In this document: one piece after another, positions 1-5,697 of the stretch
Layout: the number at the start of each line of letters is the position of its first letter
Position numbering within the stretch: position 1 is the first letter of the stretch
Assembly: GCA_018334735.1 (NCBI GenBank)
Contig: JAGXLK010000020.1
Location: 1 to 11,752 of the forward strand
Direction of reading: 5' to 3'
Length of the DNA: 11,752 nucleotides
From: Planctomycetota bacterium
GTDB lineage: Bacteria; Planctomycetota; Brocadiia; SM23-32
Program-made: the position numbers and the translations under genes
The notes under the pieces: model-generated
The model's database searches: none
What the model was told of the DNA's origin: nothing
What the model saw: only the letters and a program-made list of their open reading frames with translations

Positions 1-176
1 TTTGATGATGTTATTTGATTTCCGAAGAAAATGAAAGCGGTGCTGCGTTCGGCGCTGGACCTTCTGCGCCACCCCTTCGGGGTTTGGAAATTATGTGGCG
101 CGCAAGCTCCGGGTTAGATCTTGGTTTTAATGTGGGATGCAGAGGTAACTTTCAACAACCGTAACATCCTGCGAGG

Positions 177-200
177 CTCCTGCGCGAAGCGCTTTAGGAG
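177..200. repeat. Hairpin, CTCCT-GCGC stem
   Basis: CTCCT (177-181) and GCGC (182-185) pair with GCGC (189-192) and AGGAG (196-200) around a GAA loop, with a TTT bulge at 193-195. It lies directly before the larger hairpin at 202-239 and probably belongs to the same repeat unit. Confidence 0.45.
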
Positions 201-201
201 T

Positions 202-239
202 GCGGTGAGTAGCCCGCCATCCGGCGGGCGCAGCACCGC
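202..239. repeat. Two-part stem-loop, GCCCGCC core
   Basis: GCGGTG (202-207) pairs with CACCGC (234-239), and inside it GCCCGCC (212-218) pairs with GGCGGGC (223-229) around the loop ATCC. A four-base internal loop separates the two stems on each side. TTTT follows at 240-243, so it could act as a plus-strand terminator, but no plus-strand gene lies upstream in the window. A similar GCCCGCC hairpin occurs at 9578-9594 in the other gene-free gap, so I read it as a repeat. Confidence 0.5.
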
Positions 240-332
240 TTTTCATTTGTTCTTCTCGGGAGCGGACGGGAGGTGAGAACGCCGCCCGACCACAAACCCC
301 GGCCACACAAATCCGGGTCTGACGGCCCGGTT

Positions 333-426
333 CACAGCCTGGAGAGGCTGTGCCACATGGGTTTCGTAGCTTTCGTTTGCAAATGGAGGCGTAAGTACGC
401 CTGTAGCACAGGCTCTCCAGCCTGTG
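333..426. repeat. Inverted pair of GGAG-loop hairpins
   Basis: The hairpin at 333-352 has arms CACAGCCT and AGGCTGTG around the loop GGAG. The hairpin at 407-426 has arms CACAGGCT and AGCCTGTG around CTCC, so it is the same element on the opposite strand. When aligned strand-corrected, the two 20-mers differ only at positions 6 and 15, and those two positions pair with each other in the stem, so the change is compensatory. The pair can also form one long stem with each other. Confidence 0.75.
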
Positions 427-428
427 GA

Positions 429-445
429 AGCGGCCGCAGGCCGCT
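429..445. repeat. Perfect 7-bp hairpin, AGCGGCC stem
   Basis: AGCGGCC (429-435), loop GCA, GGCCGCT (439-445). It starts two bases after the hairpin at 407-426 and is probably part of the same repeat cluster. Confidence 0.55.
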
Positions 446-512
446 CCTCCGGGTGCCCGTTTCCTTGCCTTGAAAGGGTACCTCATAAAAGCCCGGGGGA
501 CAGGCTTCAGGG

Positions 513-617
513 GTCATTGCGAGTCCATCCCGAGATGGGCGAAGCAATCTCGTCGTTTTTCCAGCCCAACAGCGAGATTGCCGCGGCGTCCCGCTGCGCG
601 GAACGCCTCGCAATGAC
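513..617. repeat. 105-bp palindromic MITE-like element (GTCATTGCGAG family)
   Basis: The termini GTCATTGCGAG (513-523) and CTCGCAATGAC (607-617) are perfect 11-bp inverted repeats. An inner pair, GCAATCTCG (544-552) and CGAGATTGC (573-581), is also perfect, so the whole unit can fold into a cruciform. From general knowledge, dispersed repeats beginning GTCATTGCGAG and containing GAAGCAATCTC are common in genomes of many unrelated bacterial phyla. It has no transposase and no clear target-site duplication, so any mobility would depend on an enzyme supplied elsewhere. Confidence 0.75.
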
Positions 618-773
618 ATGTAGACCTGAATGGGTGAGTGTAACGCACGCTAAACTCATACGGCAGGGATGGCTGACATACTGAAGAGACCAGTGCCTCG
701 TAGCCGGGAATTATGCGGGCATGCCGGGACGCAAGAGCTGGAGGCGAGCGACGATTTCAATTGGTAGCACCCC

Positions 774-794
774 CCTGTCACCTTGCGTGACAGG
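774..794. repeat. Hairpin, CCTGTCA/TGACAGG stem
   Basis: A perfect 7-bp stem, CCTGTCA (774-780) with TGACAGG (788-794), around a 7-nt loop. The same stem with its arms in swapped order is found at 9452-9472. It is the first of five hairpins spaced about 60-70 nt apart between 774 and 1053. Confidence 0.55.
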
Positions 795-843
795 AGGCAG
801 AGATTGAGCGGGCTAGCCATGGGAATGATACATATCCCCGGCC

Positions 844-988
844 CCTGCCGGCTTGTCCGGCAGGTGAAGAAGATTCCCCGGTCGGGAACGAGGGGTTCTT
901 CGCCCACGGGACAAGCCCGTGGGGGCCGAGGCGGGGTGGCGGTGGTTTCTAGCCGCTCAATCTTTCTCACCCGCGGCACAAGGCCGCG
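844..988. repeat. Three hairpins sharing the loop ACAAG with different stems
   Basis: At 844-864, CCTGCCGG and CCGGCAGG flank CTTGT, the complement of ACAAG. At 903-923, CCCACGGG and CCCGTGGG flank ACAAG. At 972-988, CGCGGC and GCCGCG flank ACAAG. All stems are perfect (8, 8 and 6 bp) although their sequences differ, while the five-base loop is identical once strand is taken into account. A constant loop on covarying stems points to selection on structure or to one family of structured repeats. Confidence 0.7.
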
Positions 989-1035
989 CGGGTTGTTACC
1001 GGCGGAGGGGATCCGGGGGCAGCGACATCGATTCT

Positions 1036-1053
1036 GTGTCTTCTCCAAGACAC
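1036..1053. repeat. Perfect 7-bp hairpin with CTCC loop, downstream of the beta-propeller gene
   Basis: GTGTCTT (1036-1042), loop CTCC, AAGACAC (1047-1053). Read on the minus strand the loop is GGAG closed by T-A, as in the hairpins at 333-352 and 407-426. It lies about 60 nt after the stop of the minus-strand operon, where a terminator could sit, but no T-run follows on that strand, so intrinsic termination is doubtful. It may limit 3' mRNA decay. Confidence 0.55.
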
Positions 1054-1112
1054 CCTGGACTTTCAGCTCCGTTATCCCGTCGCCCGCAGCTTCGGGTGGT
1101 CCTGCGCATTTC

Positions 1113-2393
1113 TCACTGAAGCTGTTCGGGCGGTATTCTCAGTAGCGTATAGGGATAGAGGATCGTGACGTATGCCGTTCCGTCGTGGGCGATGATCAGC
1201 CCCATGTGGTTGTAGAGCAGCGTGAGTGTCCCGTCGGGAAGACGGTGGAATCCATGGCTCCAGGGCGGTTTGCGATCGTTGAGTTTCTCCCCGAAATCGA
1301 AGAAATCCGGGTTCCGCACCGCCAGCACGCCCAGGTCTTCGATTTTACCGGTTTTCGGATCATACCGTGCAAGATGATGCAGATAGCGTTTACCAAAACC
1401 GGTGTCGTTGTTGACGCGCACCACCACGTAGACGCGTCCTTTGGGGCCGAGGTCAAGGGCGCTACGGGAATCGGGTTTTTTGCCTTCCACCATTGTTCCC
1501 AGTCGGGTGGCTTTCACCACCGGACCTTTGCTCATCAGGTTGATCTCGATGAGCCGCGCGTCGTTCATCAGAATGAGATACGCTTTGCGGCGATCGGGGG
1601 AGAGACGCCAGGTCGGGATGGACGCGCGGTTCGCCCGCGTGAAACGTTTCCCGTCGACCATGATGTCGCGGATGATGATGCGTCGGGTATCGGGTTCGTA
1701 TTGCGCGAGTTGAAAACCGACGGTGATGGCGTTGGCGCGCCCGCGGCTGTCGACGAGAGTTGTTGCATACGGCGTGAGAACCGGACCGAGTTCGCGGTAG
1801 CTTTTGCCCTTGATGTCGCCCAGCATCCAGTGTTGTTCCTCGCATGTGACCACGTAGAGCAGTCCGCGTTTTTCATCGGCCACCACATCGATGACGCCCT
1901 GACCGGGGTAGGGCATCCCCAGACACGCCGCGAAATCCTTTTTCGGATCGTAACGCATGACGTAACCGCCGGGATACTTGCTGGTGTCGCCTTTTTTCCG
2001 ATACCCCTGTTTTGAGCCGACGTAGATGGTGCCGGAACGTCCCACATAATTTCGGGTGTGGATTTTTGCCTGGGCGGCGTAGCCGCTGGCGTCCAGGTTG
2101 CAGACTTTGTGGGTATCGATGACCACTCTCTGTTTTTCGGTGGTGGGATCAAATTCAACCAGAAAAGCATTCTCGTTGTATTTGGCGGTGCCGACGTAGA
2201 TTTTCCCGTTTTTGCCTTCGCAGAGGGAAAAGTAGCCCGATTCATCGCTCGTGGTCCGGGGGAGGATGTGGTAAGCCTTGCCTTCCACGTAGTCGAAGGG
2301 CGGCTCAGCTTTCTTCCCGGCGGCCGAGATGCGGGGTCCGGCAATGAGCGCAAGCACAAAACAGGCTACCAGCAGGCGGTCCCATCTTCTCAT
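1113..2393 (-). CDS. Exported seven-bladed beta-propeller protein
   Basis: This 426-residue protein starts with a typical signal peptide: MRRWDR, a hydrophobic stretch over residues 7-19, then a cleavage-like ISAAG near residue 25. The mature part shows about seven repeats of a blade pattern built from [G/D]-x-[I/V/A]-Y-[V/L] and YDPxTxK..DLG, clearest near the C-terminus (RYDPKTGKIEDLG). It is therefore a periplasmic or secreted beta-propeller. Propellers of this kind occur among sugar-binding proteins and in some polysaccharide lyase families (for example PL22), but I see no residue set that fixes an activity. The ATG is 4 nt after the TAA of the upstream gene, with AGGA 8 nt before it inside that gene's end, so the two are one operon and probably translationally coupled. 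Confidence 0.8.
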   Translation of the reverse strand: MRRWDRLLVACFVLALIAGPRISAAGKKAEPPFDYVEGKAYHILPRTTSDESGYFSLCEGKNGKIYVGTAKYNENAFLVEFDPTTEKQRVVIDTHKVCNLDASGYAAQAKIHTRNYVGRSGTIYVGSKQGYRKKGDTSKYPGGYVMRYDPKKDFAACLGMPYPGQGVIDVVADEKRGLLYVVTCEEQHWMLGDIKGKSYRELGPVLTPYATTLVDSRGRANAITVGFQLAQYEPDTRRIIIRDIMVDGKRFTRANRASIPTWRLSPDRRKAYLILMNDARLIEINLMSKGPVVKATRLGTMVEGKKPDSRSALDLGPKGRVYVVVRVNNDTGFGKRYLHHLARYDPKTGKIEDLGVLAVRNPDFFDFGEKLNDRKPPWSHGFHRLPDGTLTLLYNHMGLIIAHDGTAYVTILYPYTLLRIPPEQLQ

Positions 2394-2397
2394 GGCT

Positions 2398-5300
2398 TTA
2401 ATCCTTTCGGAATATGAGCGCGTCGGCTACGTCGAGAGGGAAGGTGAAGACCAGTGTGCCTTCCTCCTCGACCTCTCCCGGCGGAAGTTCGCGGCCGCTG
2501 GCAAGAGTCGCATCGGCGTCTTCCGGCAGGAGATCTTTCCGAATTGTCACGGTCAGCTGTTTTATGGGTTTAGGTCTCCAGTTGACCAGCGGGATGAGCA
2601 CGCCGTGCTTGGATTCAATGATGCGACTTTCCACGAGGCGTTCCGAGCATGTAACCGGCCGGGGGACAGGTTCCGCGGCTCCTGCGAACAATTTGGTGGC
2701 GGCGCGGTTGAAATCGGTCGGGAGGAAATGGGTCATCATATCGGGACTTGCCCCGCGGTCCACGGGCCGTTTTGGGATGGCTCCTTTGAAGTAGCTGAGA
2801 CCCGGCAAAAAGGCGCAGTAAACGGCCGTCCCCTGCCCGACGTTACGGGATGTCATCGCGGCGGAACCGTCTTTGAAAGTAGCGTCCACTTCCGCATCGG
2901 CGGGATCGATTCGGCTTCGGACGCCGATGACGGGAATATTTTCGTCCGTTTCCGGCCATCTGACCGTGTCGATGGTTTCTGCGAACGGCAAATCCTGTTT
3001 GATAAACTTCATTTGATCGGAGATATCGAGCTTTTTCTGTTTCACGCCCAACAGTTCCTGCATGATCGTGTTGGGCTGGTTGAACTCATCGAACATACCG
3101 GCGCCGGCGGTCGCCATTAGCAGGCCGCCGTCTTCGACCCAATCCGCGATGGCTTTGCTGGCGCGGCGGCTGACGTGGCGGTCGGCCAGGAAGAGCAGTT
3201 TGTAGTCTTTAAGATCGCCGGCGAGGGCATCCTCCTCAATGACGAAATCCAGGGGGAGCTGTTGGTGGAGAATGGCGATGTAAAGCGCCCGTTTGGAGGC
3301 TGCGAAAGGACCGGCGTTATCGTGCCATATATCGCTCACTTCGCTGAACCACAGGGCCGTGTTGCCGGGCCGCGGGCGGCCGTCCTGGATGATATCCTCG
3401 AACGTGCCAAGTTCGTGGAAAGCCGTGCGGAGTTCCTGATACATCGGGATGTTATTCACATAATTCTCGGTGTAGGCAAAAGCCAGCGGACGCAGCTCGA
3501 AAAGGTTGACGATCTGCATGCCGTGCATGACGTCGCCGTAGAACTGTCGCCGCCAGTTATCGCGCGTATTGCCCGGCCGGTGGGCCATGACGTAATAGTG
3601 TATTTTTGCCTCGGGGTTGCCTTTCAGGCCGGCGCGGAAGAGGTCGAGGTTGATGAAATTAATCTGGATCGTGCCGACGGGCACCTGCCAGATGTAATCT
3701 TCGCTCCAGGGCATGGTCATGCCGCCTTCGCGGAAGATTTTGACCCATTTATGTACTTCGCCGAGATAGTGATAGCCGTGATGCGGGGAATAATTGGCCC
3801 CGACCCGCACGTTCGGCAGATTTTGCGTGAGAATCTGAGTGCGTTTTTTAAGCTGTTTGATGCCCCAGGCGTGTTTGAATCTGACCGACCAGCAGTAGAG
3901 GCCCGGATGTGTTTCGGCGGTTTTCTTGCCGGCCGAGTATGTGATTTTATTCCAATCGTTCCCGGCATCTTCCATGACATCGGAGGGCTTTAGCCCTTCT
4001 TCTTTGAGCCAGGAGCGGAAGTTTTCGTTGGCATTCCGGCGCGGACGGGGCAGCCCGATTTCATCGCCGAGACTGATGGTGGCCATACTTTTCGCGCGGC
4101 CCTGTTCTTTCAGTTTGTCGCAGAATTCTTTCAGCTGTTTGTTGTTTTTGCCGCGTACATCCGTGTAACCGTTCGGGATTTTAACATCGAGCCCCAGATC
4201 GGTGCCCTTATGGGTCAGCCCCGTCAGAGCCATCATGTGCATGAACTTCTTGCGCGCAGCCGAATATTTTTTGTCCCCTTTTCTGGCGGGGAAGGTGTAG
4301 CAGTAGATGAGCGTGCGTTGCGGGGATTGACCGGAAACGGGATGTTTCTCGAGGTAATCGACGAGTTCATAGAGCACCGAGTCCTGGTATCGGATGCGCT
4401 GGCTGTAACGGGTATGGCCGTCGTAGAAAAGCCGCAGGTTGTTGGATCGTGACTCGAAAGTTCGGATCGGCCGAATCTTGCCATCGGCGCCTCGCAGACC
4501 GAACTCCACGCGGTAGTGCAGGGGTTGGCCCTTTTCGGGAGGGCGGGCCTTGAGCGTCCACTGGCCGCTGTTGAGTGTGTCGAGCAGGCTTCCGACTTCG
4601 ACCCAATCTGATGTCTTTCCCGGCTGGGTTTTGACGGTTTTCGGTTTCCAGTTTCGCATGTGGACCCAGTAGGGGGAGTGTTCTTTTCCGTGATCGATCT
4701 TGAGGGCGAGGGGGGCGCTGTCTTTCTCGCCGTGGAGGCGCAGATGGAGATCGCCAGCTTGCGTGAGCATGCCGTCAAGGGGGAGATACCGTTCTTTTTT
4801 GAGTCTTTTTTGGACTTCTTCGAGGTCGGATGTGAGCATGACGACATCGACGTTACGTCGTCCGGCGGGTTCGGGCTGGCGGGAGGCGATGAGTTCGATG
4901 CGGGCGGTGCCTTTTTTCAGTTCCACGTAGGCATCGTGTCCTTCCCAGACGATATTTTCGCAGGCGCCCCAGCTCCAGGCGATCATTTTCTTGAGTCCGC
5001 GGTTGAAAGGCCAGATTTTCAGGTTGTCGAGGGAGCCGTAGGTCCGATTCAGGACCGTTTTTCCGTTTTGGGAGATGCGGAGGGTGAATTGTGCCTGGAA
5101 CCGGTAAGGCGCTTCGTATCGCACCAGAGCGAGGTAGCGGCCGTCTTCGGGTATTTGGGCCTGGATCGTGGCGGTATTTTCTTCGCATTGGGGGGGAGCG
5201 CCGAGATAGGCCTGTCGGCTGAGGAAAGCGTTGGCAAACGTGGCGCAGTAGTAATTTGTGCCCCAGTTGCGCGCCTGCCAGCCTTCAGCTTCCGTCTCAA

Positions 5301-5484
5301 ATTCCTCTGCCTCGCATAGAACCGTTTCTTTCGAGATTGATTGAACAGGTTGTCCGGGTTTGCGATATGCTTTTGCCCCGGCTGCTGGTTCGCTGGCGGG
5401 GTGTGCAGATATGCATGCGATAACAAACATCAGAGTCCAGACAACCAGGCTAACTGTTTTAATTCGTTCGGCCGCGATCAGCAT
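2398..5484 (-). CDS. Large exported glycoside-hydrolase-like protein (GH42-like trimerisation domain)
   Basis: A 1028-residue protein, first gene of the operon. Residues 1-24 form a signal peptide ending V-I-A-C, a possible lipobox, so it may be a lipoprotein; cleavage after ISA is the alternative. Residues of about 50-230 look like a carbohydrate-binding jelly roll (starts with an EAEEF stretch, aromatic-rich, ends NVDVVMLTSD). A presumed TIM barrel follows, with acidic pairs at SLGDEIGL (D474, E475) and MPWSEDY (E595) as candidate acid/base and nucleophile. Residues of about 740-860 resemble the GATase-like trimerisation domain of GH42 beta-galactosidases (LLFLADRHVS, WVEDGGLL), and a beta-rich tail follows. 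I chose ATG 5484, which has AGAGGAAG 10 nt upstream. The frame is open to TTG 5532, which has a poorer site and would put 16 polar residues before the signal. Family membership is inferred; the substrate is unknown. Confidence 0.75.
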   Translation of the reverse strand: MLIAAERIKTVSLVVWTLMFVIACISAHPASEPAAGAKAYRKPGQPVQSISKETVLCEAEEFETEAEGWQARNWGTNYYCATFANAFLSRQAYLGAPPQCEENTATIQAQIPEDGRYLALVRYEAPYRFQAQFTLRISQNGKTVLNRTYGSLDNLKIWPFNRGLKKMIAWSWGACENIVWEGHDAYVELKKGTARIELIASRQPEPAGRRNVDVVMLTSDLEEVQKRLKKERYLPLDGMLTQAGDLHLRLHGEKDSAPLALKIDHGKEHSPYWVHMRNWKPKTVKTQPGKTSDWVEVGSLLDTLNSGQWTLKARPPEKGQPLHYRVEFGLRGADGKIRPIRTFESRSNNLRLFYDGHTRYSQRIRYQDSVLYELVDYLEKHPVSGQSPQRTLIYCYTFPARKGDKKYSAARKKFMHMMALTGLTHKGTDLGLDVKIPNGYTDVRGKNNKQLKEFCDKLKEQGRAKSMATISLGDEIGLPRPRRNANENFRSWLKEEGLKPSDVMEDAGNDWNKITYSAGKKTAETHPGLYCWSVRFKHAWGIKQLKKRTQILTQNLPNVRVGANYSPHHGYHYLGEVHKWVKIFREGGMTMPWSEDYIWQVPVGTIQINFINLDLFRAGLKGNPEAKIHYYVMAHRPGNTRDNWRRQFYGDVMHGMQIVNLFELRPLAFAYTENYVNNIPMYQELRTAFHELGTFEDIIQDGRPRPGNTALWFSEVSDIWHDNAGPFAASKRALYIAILHQQLPLDFVIEEDALAGDLKDYKLLFLADRHVSRRASKAIADWVEDGGLLMATAGAGMFDEFNQPNTIMQELLGVKQKKLDISDQMKFIKQDLPFAETIDTVRWPETDENIPVIGVRSRIDPADAEVDATFKDGSAAMTSRNVGQGTAVYCAFLPGLSYFKGAIPKRPVDRGASPDMMTHFLPTDFNRAATKLFAGAAEPVPRPVTCSERLVESRIIESKHGVLIPLVNWRPKPIKQLTVTIRKDLLPEDADATLASGRELPPGEVEEEGTLVFTFPLDVADALIFRKD

Positions 5485-5537
5485 AGGTCCAGCACTTCCT
5501 CTGGTAGTGAAACAGCTTGTTTTTATCACCAATGCTC

Positions 5538-5567
5538 CAGGTAACTTGATCTGTGAAATGTTACCTG
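5538..5567. promoter_or_regulatory. 8-bp perfect inverted repeat, candidate operator or leader hairpin
   Basis: CAGGTAAC (5538-5545) and GTTACCTG (5560-5567) are exact reverse complements separated by 14 nt. The right arm ends one base from the predicted -10 box of the minus-strand operon, so the repeat covers the expected transcription start and early leader. The centres of the arms are 22 bp apart, about two helical turns, which suits a dimeric repressor. It could instead fold as an RNA hairpin in the 5' leader. Confidence 0.5.
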
Positions 5568-5568
5568 T

Positions 5569-5597
5569 ATTTTAGAGGTGGATTTGTGAATTAACAA
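5569..5597 (-). promoter_or_regulatory. Sigma-70-type promoter of the minus-strand operon
   Basis: Read on the minus strand: TTGTTA (5597-5592) as -35, a 17-bp spacer, and TAAAAT (5574-5569) as -10. These match TTGACA at 4 of 6 positions and TATAAT at 5 of 6. The predicted start lies near 5562, giving a leader of about 75-80 nt before ATG 5484. Because TTG 5532 would lie inside this leader, the promoter does not settle the choice of start codon. Confidence 0.5.
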
Positions 5598-5668
5598 TAG
5601 TGCGCCGGACAAAATGGCATGTTTGAACGCCTGTGAAAAGTGCAACGGACTATTTTGTTTCCGAAATT

Positions 5669-5676
5669 GTGATCAC
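5669..5676. promoter_or_regulatory. GTGATCAC palindrome before the phosphoesterase gene
   Basis: An 8-bp perfect palindrome 7 bp upstream of the Shine-Dalgarno site (AGAGAGG, 5684-5690). TGTGAA also occurs three times in this divergent region (5552, 5585, 5632). TGTGA-type half sites are known for Crp/Fnr regulators, but no full symmetric Crp site is visible, so this is only a weak candidate for regulator binding. Confidence 0.25.
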
Positions 5677-5697
5677 GTTTGGTAGAGAGGCATGCTT

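Larger units (their letters stand above)
34..242. repeat. 14-bp inverted repeat pair bounding a composite palindromic element
   Basis: The 14-mer AAAGCGGTGCTGCG at 34-47 recurs as its exact reverse complement at 229-242. Just outside, both copies continue into ATGA, with one extra A in the second copy (31-47 against 229-246). Between them lie the hairpins at 71-83 (ACCCC, loop TTC, GGGGT) and 177-200. The right copy is itself the 3' side of the structured stem at 202-239. The segment may be one decayed repeat unit or two copies of one family inserted head to head. Confidence 0.6.
1..1112. other. Gene-free region rich in extragenic palindromes
   Basis: No open frame here looks like a real protein. 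The short frames are rich in Arg, Pro, Gly and Ser, have no recognisable domain, and overlap one another on both strands. The stretch is instead packed with inverted repeats: hairpins at 71-83, 177-200, 202-239, 333-352, 407-426, 429-445, 774-794, 844-864, 903-923, 972-988 and 1036-1053, plus a long palindromic element at 513-617. The more notable ones are entered separately. I saw no tRNA, rRNA or CRISPR pattern. It lies downstream of the minus-strand operon that ends at 1113. Confidence 0.75.

Noticed and set aside
240..243. Intrinsic terminator at the 202-239 hairpin
   Set aside because: Only four T follow the stem and no plus-strand gene precedes it in the window; the same stem core recurs as a repeat elsewhere.
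333..445. Possible CRISPR array
   Set aside because: Only two inverted hairpin copies, in opposite orientation, with no equal-length spacers.
656..1145. Overlapping frames of 120-130 codons on both strands (656-1048 minus, 783-1145 plus)
   Set aside because: They are composed largely of translated hairpin repeats, rich in Arg, Gly, Pro and Ser, and have no convincing start sites.
1185..3993. Long plus-strand open frames (1185-2015, 2329-3120, 3175-3993)
   Set aside because: They lie antisense to the GH-like and propeller genes, show no domain, and are expected from the GC-rich third codon positions of the real genes.
5485..5532. Start of the GH-like gene at TTG 5532 or GTG 5529
   Set aside because: It would add 16 polar residues before the signal peptide and has a poorly spaced ribosome site; ATG 5484 has AGAGGAAG 10 nt upstream. 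Not fully excluded.
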